DNA of 64,000 bases from Rikenellaceae bacterium (GTDB taxonomy: Bacteria; Bacteroidota; Bacteroidia; Bacteroidales; UBA932). Position 1 is the stretch's first letter, and every line of letters begins with the position of its first letter. Made by a program: the position numbers and the translations under genes. The notes beneath the pieces are model-generated. The model was given only the letters and a program-made list of their open reading frames with translations, ran no database searches and was not told the DNA's origin. The stretch lies in assembly GCA_900771005.1 (NCBI GenBank), contig CAAGMI010000329.1:1-64000 (forward strand). The letters are read 5' to 3'. This document shows, one piece after another, positions 44,291 through 52,661 of this stretch.

Positions 44291-45409
44291 TCTGGCGGCG
44301 AGATAGGCCGTTGACCATGCTGCCTGCAGGTTGTATCCGCCTGTTATGGCGTCTATGTCAAGGACTTCTCCTGCGAAATACAGACCCGGACACTTTTGGG
44401 ATTCCATGGTGTTCGGGTTTATTTCGTCGAGGCTGATGCCTCCGCAGGTTACGAATTCATCCTTGAAATTTCCTTTCCCGCTTATTTCGTACTTGTCATC
44501 AGAAAGAGTGTTGCGCAGCCTGTTCAAGCCTTTGCTGCCCATTTCCGCCCATCTTATGTCCGGACGCAGACCTGACTTGCCGATCAGATATTCCCAGAAT
44601 CTTGCCGGTATCTCATCCGGATGCGTGCTTCTGACAAGTTTCTGAAGGTTTGTCTGTCTTGTCTGTTCAATGTCTCCGATATGGTAGTTGATGCTCAGAG
44701 TAGCATGGTAGCCGTTTTCTGCCAGATATACTGCAGCATAGGATGACAACTTCAGTATTGCGGGACCACTTATTCCCCAGTGTGTGACCAGGATGTCCCC
44801 GTCTGCCTTGAATTTGGTGCCAGACAGCGATACGCTGACGTCCTTGAGCGTTATTCCGCTCATTTGTCTGATGGACTTGTCAGACAGATTGAAGGTGAAG
44901 AGGGACGGTGTCTGAGGAATGATCTCAATGTCTTTGTTCCGCACCAGTTCTGCAGTGCCTCCTCCGGATGTCAACACTATCGCATCATATCCGTTCAATT
45001 CATCCAGAGATTTAATCGTGCACCCGGTCCGGATTTCCGCTCCTCCCATGTTCCGCAGTATCGCACCTACGATTTCCATTGCGTCATCGCTGCAGGGGAA
45101 GATCCGTCCGTTGTCTTCTTCTTTCAATCTGACACCCGCATTTTCAAACCATTCCATAACCTGCTTGGGCCCGAAAGATTTAAGCGCGCGTCTCATTACC
45201 TGATATCCTCTGGGGTATATTTTTGAAAGGTCTCCGGCGGACTCGAAAGTGTTTGTAAGGTTGCATCTCCCACCACCGGTGAGAGCAAGCTTTGCCATAG
45301 GGATACGCCCCTTTTCGAATAATGTTACCTGTATTTCAGGTGCCAGTTGATGGAGAACCGCTGCGCAGAAACAACCTGAGGCACCCGCTCCGACTATAGC
45401 TGCTTTCAT
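44276..45409 (-). CDS. HI0933/YhiN-family FAD-dependent oxidoreductase
   Basis: The 377-residue flavoprotein starts with the dinucleotide-binding AAIVGAGASGCFCAAVLHQL, then PMAKLALTGGGRCNLTNTFE, the family signature. It ends with PGLYFAGEVLDIDAITGGYN, the second FAD contact. Members are widespread and their physiological substrate is unsettled. The downstream neighbour on the same strand is the GH2 tail-to-tail overlap; the barrel gene lies 7 bp upstream on the same strand, so they may be co-transcribed. Confidence 0.88.
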   Translation of the reverse strand: MKAAIVGAGASGCFCAAVLHQLAPEIQVTLFEKGRIPMAKLALTGGGRCNLTNTFESAGDLSKIYPRGYQVMRRALKSFGPKQVMEWFENAGVRLKEEDNGRIFPCSDDAMEIVGAILRNMGGAEIRTGCTIKSLDELNGYDAIVLTSGGGTAELVRNKDIEIIPQTPSLFTFNLSDKSIRQMSGITLKDVSVSLSGTKFKADGDILVTHWGISGPAILKLSSYAAVYLAENGYHATLSINYHIGDIEQTRQTNLQKLVRSTHPDEIPARFWEYLIGKSGLRPDIRWAEMGSKGLNRLRNTLSDDKYEISGKGNFKDEFVTCGGISLDEINPNTMESQKCPGLYFAGEVLDIDAITGGYNLQAAWSTAYLAARSIAE

Positions 45410-45416
45410 CGTCCGC

Positions 45417-47342
45417 CTATCTCAATTTGAATTGATATGTCGCTCCTATGCCGAAATACCTGTGATACATATCATATTCCGTTGCTACTATGTTTTCATT
45501 GACTTTTGTGTTGTCTAATGAGACATAATCGAAAATATCGTTCAGCTCGATATGGAACAGCCACTGCTTGTATTTCTTGTCAAGCCTGATGCAGGCCAAC
45601 AGGCATTCTCCCAGCTGGCTTTCGGCCTGGAGCACTGCGCTGTTATATACCAATTTGCCGCTCAGGTTCCAACCTCCTTCGAAATTGAATACAGGCGTGG
45701 CGCTGAGATTGAAGTAATTGTAATGGTCGGGTATCCCGTTTCCCTTTTTGAAATTGCAGAAAACGTTTCCGGCAAAGGCCAATGAAAAAATATTATGGCT
45801 GTATATCAGCAGCATATTGGCCGCAAGTATGTCGTTTGTACCTGAATTCAAGAATGTGTTGTAGAACTTTCCGCTCTCCTTGTCATGCATGCGGACTGTT
45901 TCAATCAGGTCATCGGCCCTGTTATATTGCAATCCTGCGTCAAAGGTGAAATATCTTCCTTTCTTCTCCCAGTCCATGATATAGTCCGCTTCGACAGTAT
46001 GCATATATGCGCGTTGGAGGAGGGGATTGCCTAATATCCATTCCTTTTTGGACTGGTACCAGACCATTTCCGGATAAAGCATCTCATCGGAAGGGCGAAG
46101 CAGGTTTCTGGAAACTATCAGTCTGATCGCCTTGTGCGGGTCGAACTGCCACAATGCGTTGATGTTTCCTATGATATCATGTTCTATTGAGTTGAAATCC
46201 TGTGACTTCAGATTTTCCTTGAGAGCGTAGTTCCTATCGTACATATGGTACCTTGCAGCTCCAAGTACGGTCCATTTGTCCGACGTGTATTTGAACTCAG
46301 CCAAAGGACTGAGGTATAGACTGCTGCTGCCGGCGTCATTCGTTTCTACGATTTTTCCCGTGTAATTCAAGGCAAGCTTCATCTGCAGCTTGCGCCTGTC
46401 CCCGACGAAAAGGGGAACTTCATATTTGATTTCTCCGTCCAGAGTGTTCGGAACAGCATAGTTTGCGCACTGGTCCTCCCGATCCATCTGGTACTCGGCC
46501 GATACCGTAAGTTTGTGGTCTTCCTTGAAAGTATGCTTGTATTCGGCAATAACATTCAGAATCCGGGTCCTGTTGTTCGAATAGGACGTGTCGTTCTGCA
46601 TGGAATAATATATCCATTCAGGGCCAAGCGGTGACAGTCCTTGTATGGTTCTGGCATATTCCTGAGTCTGAAAGTTATTTTCCCCGCTGGAACTGAACAG
46701 CACCCAGCTCTTCAACTCGTCTTTTTCTGTAAAATTATATTTTGCGCTTACCCTGGCGGTTGCCTGCAGATATTTGAAATTATCCTGAATGCTTCCGATG
46801 TCGAGGGAATTCTTATATTCGCTGGTGTACTTCTTTTTCTGCGTCGGGTTGTAGTATTGCATGTTTCCGTATCCGGTAAGTTCCAACTTGCCTTTTTTGT
46901 ATGAGACTTCGGCGTCGGGCATTATATTGGGAATAGTGGCTGCTTCCAACGATACTTCACCTTCCAACCCTTCGGCTGGTTTTGCCGAGACGAAGTTGAT
47001 CACTCCGGCCATACCGTTCTTCTGTTGGGTCGATACCGATGCGGTCGAGATTTCAATCTTTTCAATGTCTTTTATATCAGTCATGAAAAGAATGTTGTTC
47101 CTGCTGGCTCCGACACTCTTTCCGTCAAGCTGGAGGTCATAGTTTGAAAAGTTGATATCGTTTCTCACAATCAACTCCGGCATTATCTGGAGTATATATT
47201 GCACCGGTGTATCCTCTGGCAGAATTGTTCCTGTCAGATGGATGATCTTCTTGTCAGGGGTTACCTCGATAAAATAGTCTTGCGCAGATAACCCTGAAAA
47301 GGAGACAAGCAGTGTGATGATTGCGGTTATGATATTTTTCAT
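45417..47342 (-). CDS. Outer-membrane beta-barrel protein, TonB-receptor-like
   Basis: The 641 residues begin with a signal peptide (TLLVSFSGLSAQ), then a plug-like region (VQYILQIMPELIVRNDINFS, KIEISTASVSTQQKNGMAGV, INFVSA). The remaining about 480 residues alternate amphipathic strands and end in YRYFGIGATYQFKLR-type residues with an aromatic near the C-terminus, as barrels do. There is no N-terminal carboxypeptidase-like repeat and no neighbouring SusD, so it belongs to the OMP_b-brl_3-like group, not SusC. Ligand unknown. Confidence 0.8.
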   Translation of the reverse strand: MKNIITAIITLLVSFSGLSAQDYFIEVTPDKKIIHLTGTILPEDTPVQYILQIMPELIVRNDINFSNYDLQLDGKSVGASRNNILFMTDIKDIEKIEISTASVSTQQKNGMAGVINFVSAKPAEGLEGEVSLEAATIPNIMPDAEVSYKKGKLELTGYGNMQYYNPTQKKKYTSEYKNSLDIGSIQDNFKYLQATARVSAKYNFTEKDELKSWVLFSSSGENNFQTQEYARTIQGLSPLGPEWIYYSMQNDTSYSNNRTRILNVIAEYKHTFKEDHKLTVSAEYQMDREDQCANYAVPNTLDGEIKYEVPLFVGDRRKLQMKLALNYTGKIVETNDAGSSSLYLSPLAEFKYTSDKWTVLGAARYHMYDRNYALKENLKSQDFNSIEHDIIGNINALWQFDPHKAIRLIVSRNLLRPSDEMLYPEMVWYQSKKEWILGNPLLQRAYMHTVEADYIMDWEKKGRYFTFDAGLQYNRADDLIETVRMHDKESGKFYNTFLNSGTNDILAANMLLIYSHNIFSLAFAGNVFCNFKKGNGIPDHYNYFNLSATPVFNFEGGWNLSGKLVYNSAVLQAESQLGECLLACIRLDKKYKQWLFHIELNDIFDYVSLDNTKVNENIVATEYDMYHRYFGIGATYQFKLR

Positions 47343-47347
47343 CTGTC

Positions 47348-48952
47348 TTATTTGACAAGACTTCCCAATATGCTTCTTGTAAGTGTTCTGATTGCACTTG
47401 ACGTGGCATTCGTTATTGCCTTGTTCGCAATGTTCTTGCCTGAAGTGGTCTTGCTCTTCTTGCCTGTTACAGCATTTGCTGCTGCGGTGCCTATACTTCT
47501 TGTGACACTTGTCATTGCGGCACCTGCCGCTGCGGTGAGCACGGCCGCTCCTATACTCTTGCTCTTCTTTGAGGAAGTTTTCTTTTCAGTCCTGGATTCC
47601 TTGGTCCTGACCGTCGCAGCCTGCTCTTCAACTTTCTGTGCCATTGCCTCCTGCTCTTCCAAGGCTTTCTGCTGGTCTGCCAAAAGTACTTCAAATGCTG
47701 ATTCGCGGTCTATTGCATTGTCATACTTGCCACCCAGACCGGACCATTCGATTATCTCTTTTCTCTGGCTTTCATTGATTGCGCCTATCTGACTGAGTGG
47801 GAAAAGGATCCTGGCCCTCTCGACGATGGAAGGGGCACCTTTCTCGTCAAGGAATGATACGAGAGCCTCTCCGGTCTCGAGATTCATTATCGCATCGCTG
47901 GTGTCGAACTCCGGATTTGCACGGAATGTGTCCGCTGCAGTCCTGACTGCTTTCTGGTCTTTCGGCGTGAATGCCCTGAGCGCGTGCTGGACTCTGTTGC
48001 CAAGCTGTCCCAGGATGTTGTCAGGGATGTCGGTCGGGCTCTGTGTCACGAAATATATTCCGACTCCCTTGCTTCGGATGAGTCTCACCACCTGCTCTAT
48101 CTTGTCGATAAGAGCTTTTGACGTGTCTGTGAATAATGTGTGGGCCTCATCGAAGAAAAATACGAGTTTTGGCAATTCCTGATCTCCGACCTCGGGCAGT
48201 GTGGCATAAAGGTCTGAGATAAGCCAAAGCAAGAACGAAGAATAGAGTTTCGGATTAAGCATCAGCTTGTCTGCTGAAAGAACGCTCATTACACCTTTCC
48301 CTCCGCGTGTGCGGAACAGGTCGTTGATGTCGAATGCCGGCTCTCCGAAAAACTTGTCCGCGCCCTGTGATTCAAGGGTGAGGAGTGCTCTCTGAATGGC
48401 TCCTATTGATGCTGAGCTGACATTTCCATAAGTCAGTTTATATTCTTCAGCGTGCTCACTGATGTAATTGAGCATTGAGCGGAGGTCCTTGATGTCGATG
48501 AGCAGAAGGTTCTTGTCGTCCGCCACGCGGAATACGATTTCCAGCACTCCGCTCTGAGTCTCGTTCAGACCCATCAACCGGCTGAGCAACTGGGGACCCA
48601 TATTTGAGATTGTGGTTCTCATAGGGTGTCCCTGCTCTCCGAAAACATCGAAGAACTGCACCGGGCATCCGTCAAACTGAGGATTATCAATGCCGAACTC
48701 TGCACACCTTTTCTCTATGAATCCGCTCATCGATCCCTTCTGGCTGATTCCCGAAAGGTCACCTTTCATATCTGCCATGAAACAAGGCACACCGGCCTGA
48801 CAGAAGGTCTCTGCGAGAACCTGGAGCGTTACCGTCTTTCCTGTACCTGTAGCGCCTGCAACAAGACCGTGTCTGTTGGCCATTTTACCATTGATGCAAA
48901 TAGGGCCTTTCGGGCCGTGGGCGACATAGAGCCCTTTCTGTGAATCGAACAT
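47348..48952 (-). CDS. HerA-like ATPase, DUF853/YjgR family
   Basis: The 534-residue P-loop ATPase has GLVAGATGTGKTVTLQVLAE (Walker A near 33-40), ELPKLVFFFDEAHTLF (Walker B) and KGVGIYFVTQSPTDIPDNIL (sensor). These mark the YjgR group of HerA/FtsK-type motors, whose role is unknown but often tied to DNA processing. The last about 90 residues are Ala/Ser/Lys-rich (IGAAVLTAAAGAAMTSVTRS). It is followed by the barrel gene 5 bp away. Confidence 0.88.
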   Translation of the reverse strand: MFDSQKGLYVAHGPKGPICINGKMANRHGLVAGATGTGKTVTLQVLAETFCQAGVPCFMADMKGDLSGISQKGSMSGFIEKRCAEFGIDNPQFDGCPVQFFDVFGEQGHPMRTTISNMGPQLLSRLMGLNETQSGVLEIVFRVADDKNLLLIDIKDLRSMLNYISEHAEEYKLTYGNVSSASIGAIQRALLTLESQGADKFFGEPAFDINDLFRTRGGKGVMSVLSADKLMLNPKLYSSFLLWLISDLYATLPEVGDQELPKLVFFFDEAHTLFTDTSKALIDKIEQVVRLIRSKGVGIYFVTQSPTDIPDNILGQLGNRVQHALRAFTPKDQKAVRTAADTFRANPEFDTSDAIMNLETGEALVSFLDEKGAPSIVERARILFPLSQIGAINESQRKEIIEWSGLGGKYDNAIDRESAFEVLLADQQKALEEQEAMAQKVEEQAATVRTKESRTEKKTSSKKSKSIGAAVLTAAAGAAMTSVTRSIGTAAANAVTGKKSKTTSGKNIANKAITNATSSAIRTLTRSILGSLVK

Positions 48953-48964
48953 ATCTTTGAGTTT

Positions 48965-49597
48965 TTATTTGTTTTCTTCTGCAAAAATCCTTTCGAAGCA
49001 TTCCCTCAGTTCCTTCCCGTCTGAAATGACATCCCTCAGCTTCTGAAGTCTGGCAGCGTTAGGGGACTCCGGTATCCAGAGTTTCAGGTATCCGCCTTCG
49101 GCATATTTTTCCTTCAGATGCTCAACCATCCTTGTCCAATGCCCTTCCTTGTCCAATTCGGGATATCTCTTCAATCCGAACTGTATGGTGCGCCTTATGA
49201 CGGTCTCGGTGTCTATCAATCTGTCCGCTTCGGCTATTATCTTACCGTATATTGTCCTTGGATCGTGATCCAGAGATGCCCTGTGGTCCTCCGCTGCCTG
49301 GGCGATGATTTCAATCTGCCGGGAGGTGAACCATTTCCCCAGTTCCTTGTCCGTCCTGATGATTTTCCCTGATTCAAGGTGATGCGTTTCACGGCATACG
49401 CTCAGCCCTGTGTCATGAAACGCTGCGGCAACCAGTATCATCTCCGGGTCTACGTCATAGTATCCGCTGAGCTCCAGCGCCTGTGACATGACACTTCTTG
49501 CGTGAGACTGCTGATGCCCCTTGTCGAATTTGTCATAACGTGGGAGGACTTCAGCTTCCAGGTACTCGATTATTTCCTGCCGGACATCTTTCATCAA
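48965..49597 (-). CDS. HD-domain hydrolase
   Basis: The 210 residues include HARSVMSQALELSGYYDVDP, ILVAAAFHDTGLSVC with the HD metal pair, and EADRLIDTETVIRRTIQFGL with a further Asp ligand. This is a small HD-superfamily phosphohydrolase; nucleotide or phosphomonoester substrates are typical. It starts the minus-strand unit HD - HerA - barrel - flavoprotein, with 12 bp to the HerA-like gene. Confidence 0.82.
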   Translation of the reverse strand: MMKDVRQEIIEYLEAEVLPRYDKFDKGHQQSHARSVMSQALELSGYYDVDPEMILVAAAFHDTGLSVCRETHHLESGKIIRTDKELGKWFTSRQIEIIAQAAEDHRASLDHDPRTIYGKIIAEADRLIDTETVIRRTIQFGLKRYPELDKEGHWTRMVEHLKEKYAEGGYLKLWIPESPNAARLQKLRDVISDGKELRECFERIFAEENK

Positions 49598-49665
49598 AAT
49601 CCTGTCGGGATAAACAATTAACTATGCAATTTACGAAATCACTGTCTAATTAGAAAATTTAAGTT

Positions 49666-49673
49666 TATCTTTG
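49666..49673 (+). promoter_or_regulatory. -7 element of the esterase/GH51 operon
   Basis: TATCTTTG matches TAnnTTTG exactly, 27 bp before the ATG at 49701. No TTTG with proper spacing was found upstream, so activation by a regulator is possible. Confidence 0.5.
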
Positions 49674-49700
49674 GAATCGACTATAACCAATTTGTAATAA

Positions 49701-52655
49701 ATGAAAAAGTTTATCTCTTTTCAGCTGGCTCTTTTTGCAGCTTGCCAGTTGTTTGCACAACCTCTGGTGCACAAAGACAACACCGTGACTTTCCGTTATC
49801 ATAACGAAGCAGCCAGGCAGGTTGCCGTTGACGTACAATTCGCCGGGCGGCATGAAATGTCGAGGGATGAGAACGGAGTGTGGACCGTGACTCTCGGACC
49901 GGCCGCTTCTGATATCTATCCGTACTGCTATATCGTTGACGGCATTCAGGTTATGGATCCGGAGGCTTCGGAGTTCTTCCCGAATGAGACTTTCAAAAAC
50001 AGTCTCCTTGAGGTTAACGGGCAGGGCGAAACACTTATTCATACACTGAAGGATGTCCCTCACGGAGCCGTGGACTATGTGAAATATTGGTCCGAATCGA
50101 TGAAGACCTATGCCAACGCAATTGTCTATACTCCTCCTTTCTATGACCGCAATCCTCAAAAGAGCTACCCTGTGATGTATCTTATCAGTGGTACTACCGA
50201 CACGGAAGAGGTCTATTATAAGGTCGGGAAAGTGAACGCCATCCTCGACAACCTCATCGCCGACGGCCTGGCACAGGAGATGATCGTTGTGCTTCCGTAC
50301 GGAAACCCTTCGAAGTATTTCCCGGCGGGAAGAAACACTTTCATGATGGGAGACCTGTTCGGAAAGGACTTCGTGAACGATCTCATGCCTTATGTGGAGA
50401 AGAATTACAGAACCATAAATGACAGGGACCACAGGGCGATAGGCGGATTCTCACGCGGAGGTAACCAGGGACTTATGCTCGGACTTGTCAACCTTGACAA
50501 ATTCTCTTGGCTCTGTTCATACAGTTCGTTCACCCAGACAAACCTGAAGGACGTCTATGAACTCGAGGATATAAATGACCGGATCCATCTGTTCTGGCTT
50601 GGTGTAGGAACGGATGACTTCCTGTACGGCAACGCCAAGGATTATATGGATTTCCTGGACAGCAAGGGGATCAGGAATACCAAAGTGTTCACTGAAGGAA
50701 AGTTCGGCCATACCTGGATGAATGCCAGATATTTCCTCGAAAGGACTCTCCCTCTTCTCTTCCAGGATGACGATACCGTCAGTGAGAGAATCGCTGCAGG
50801 CACCTCTGCCACTCCTAAGATTCTTTCTAAGAACAAGCCTGACCAGCAGAAACTTACTTCTTCCGTTATGGCTACGCTGTTCCCTCGTCAGGTGAATTCT
50901 CCTGTTTACAATGAGGACGGAAGCGTCACCTTCCGTATCAATGCTCCGGAAGCGTCCGAAGTGAAGCTGGCCGGACCTCTTGCGGAAGCGGAAGACAAGC
51001 TGGTCAAGGACGATACGGGCGTTTGGAGCATAACCGTGAAGCCGCAGAAGGCTGACCTGTATCAGTATGCATTCATCGTTGACGGTACACTGATAGCCGA
51101 TCAGGCGAATATGTTCCTGTCTCCGGACAAAGTCTTCAAATACAGTCTTGCGGACCTTCCACGCACGGAGCCTTCTTTGATTGACATCCAGGATGTCCCT
51201 CACGGCAAAGTGTCATACAGGATCTGCCATACAGGCAATGGTGAGGAGACTATCATCGTCTATACTCCTGCCGGGTACGAGCCTCAGGGAAGCGAGCGAC
51301 TCCCGGTCCTCTATCTTGTTCCGGGTGAGGATGATACATATGAGAATTGGTACAAGACCGGAAGGGCGAATGTCATCCTTGACAATCTTATAGCCAAAGG
51401 CGAGGCATCCAGGATGATAGCGGTGATAACCGGATCTTCCGACAGAGCCGTCAAGGCATTCGTCGATGAAAACTACAATACCCTCAAGGGAGCGGATGAC
51501 AGCTTCACGTTCGGACATTCAGGCTCTCAGAGCTGGATGGATGCAAGAGCTGAACTCGGAACCCTTCTCCCTTGCCTTTTCAAAAAGGCCGTATCACCGG
51601 TTACCAATATCAATGTGAACGGATATCCTAAGATTCTTGCCGATAACTCGGTCATATTCAAGTTCCGCGCACCTGCGGATGCCTCTCCTGTGATTGACCT
51701 TTGCAACAGGAGATATCCTATGTCATATGGCCCTGACGGTATGTGGACTGTGCGGACTGCACCTCAGGTTCCCGGATTCCATTATTACAATCTTATCGTA
51801 AACGGCGTTTCCACGGCTGATCCCGCCAGTGAAAGCTACTACGGGTGCAGCCGTATGTCAAGTGCGATTGATGTACCTGAGCAGGGATGCGAGATGTTCG
51901 AGACGCAGGAAGTCCCTCACGGTCAGGTCAGAGAGCTGTCCTACTACTCCAAACTTACGGGCAGCTGGCGTCCTGTATTCGTTTATACACCTGCAAGCTA
52001 TGAAAAGGGTCATAAGAAATATCCTGTAGTTTATATCCATCACGGTGGCGGGGAAGACCACAGGGGATGGATACAGCAGGGAAGGACTGCGACCATTATG
52101 GATAACCTTATCGCACAGGGGAAGGCAGAGGAGATGATCGTGGTGTGCGTGAATTCCAATGTTCCTGCCGCTCCCGGAAGCAGGGGAGGATACAGCGTTG
52201 AAGGCATGCAGCCGTACAGGACCGAACTGCTTGACAACATAGTGCCTTTTGTTGAGAAGAACTTCAGAGTAAAGACTGACAGGCACAACAGGGCCATGTG
52301 CGGCCTCTCAATGGGCGGAGGACAGTCCTGGTATGTTGGACTTCGCGCTCCTGAGGTGTTTGCAAACATCGGAGTGTTCTCTGCAGGTATTTTCGGCGGT
52401 ATCCAGGGTGTGAACTTCGACCTCGAGAGGGAATGTCCGGGCATCCTCACGGATACCGGGAACTTCAACAAGTCCCATGACACGTTCTTTGTAAGCTGCG
52501 GCGAGCAGGACCCGAGGATCACGTATACACGTAAGGCCGTCGGAAACATGAAGGATGCCGGTGTGGACGTGACATTCCGCTCATATCCGGGTGACCATGA
52601 GTGGCAGGTATGGAGAAAATCGTTCACCGAATATGTCCAGATGCTTTTTAAATAG
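49701..52655 (+). CDS. Three-module secreted esterase (E-set + CE1-like, repeated)
   Basis: The 984-residue exported protein (signal to about residue 19, ending LFAQ) is built from three copies of an early-set beta domain plus a feruloyl-esterase-like alpha/beta hydrolase. Copy 1 (about 20-360) has Ser251 in GGFSRGGN, Asp305/306 and His337 in FGHTWMNAR. Copy 3 (about 632-984) has Ser870 in GLSMGGGQ, Asp937 in CGEQDPR and His966. Copy 2 (about 395-630) keeps its beta domain, the opening strands of the hydrolase (LPVLYLVPGEDDTYENWYKT) and FGHSGSQSWMDAR with His606, but has lost the stretch holding Ser and Asp. It likely removes ferulate or acetate from arabinoxylan or pectin. The GH51 gene follows 6 bp later. 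Confidence 0.85.
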   Translation: MKKFISFQLALFAACQLFAQPLVHKDNTVTFRYHNEAARQVAVDVQFAGRHEMSRDENGVWTVTLGPAASDIYPYCYIVDGIQVMDPEASEFFPNETFKNSLLEVNGQGETLIHTLKDVPHGAVDYVKYWSESMKTYANAIVYTPPFYDRNPQKSYPVMYLISGTTDTEEVYYKVGKVNAILDNLIADGLAQEMIVVLPYGNPSKYFPAGRNTFMMGDLFGKDFVNDLMPYVEKNYRTINDRDHRAIGGFSRGGNQGLMLGLVNLDKFSWLCSYSSFTQTNLKDVYELEDINDRIHLFWLGVGTDDFLYGNAKDYMDFLDSKGIRNTKVFTEGKFGHTWMNARYFLERTLPLLFQDDDTVSERIAAGTSATPKILSKNKPDQQKLTSSVMATLFPRQVNSPVYNEDGSVTFRINAPEASEVKLAGPLAEAEDKLVKDDTGVWSITVKPQKADLYQYAFIVDGTLIADQANMFLSPDKVFKYSLADLPRTEPSLIDIQDVPHGKVSYRICHTGNGEETIIVYTPAGYEPQGSERLPVLYLVPGEDDTYENWYKTGRANVILDNLIAKGEASRMIAVITGSSDRAVKAFVDENYNTLKGADDSFTFGHSGSQSWMDARAELGTLLPCLFKKAVSPVTNINVNGYPKILADNSVIFKFRAPADASPVIDLCNRRYPMSYGPDGMWTVRTAPQVPGFHYYNLIVNGVSTADPASESYYGCSRMSSAIDVPEQGCEMFETQEVPHGQVRELSYYSKLTGSWRPVFVYTPASYEKGHKKYPVVYIHHGGGEDHRGWIQQGRTATIMDNLIAQGKAEEMIVVCVNSNVPAAPGSRGGYSVEGMQPYRTELLDNIVPFVEKNFRVKTDRHNRAMCGLSMGGGQSWYVGLRAPEVFANIGVFSAGIFGGIQGVNFDLERECPGILTDTGNFNKSHDTFFVSCGEQDPRITYTRKAVGNMKDAGVDVTFRSYPGDHEWQVWRKSFTEYVQMLFK

Positions 52656-52661
52656 TAAGAT

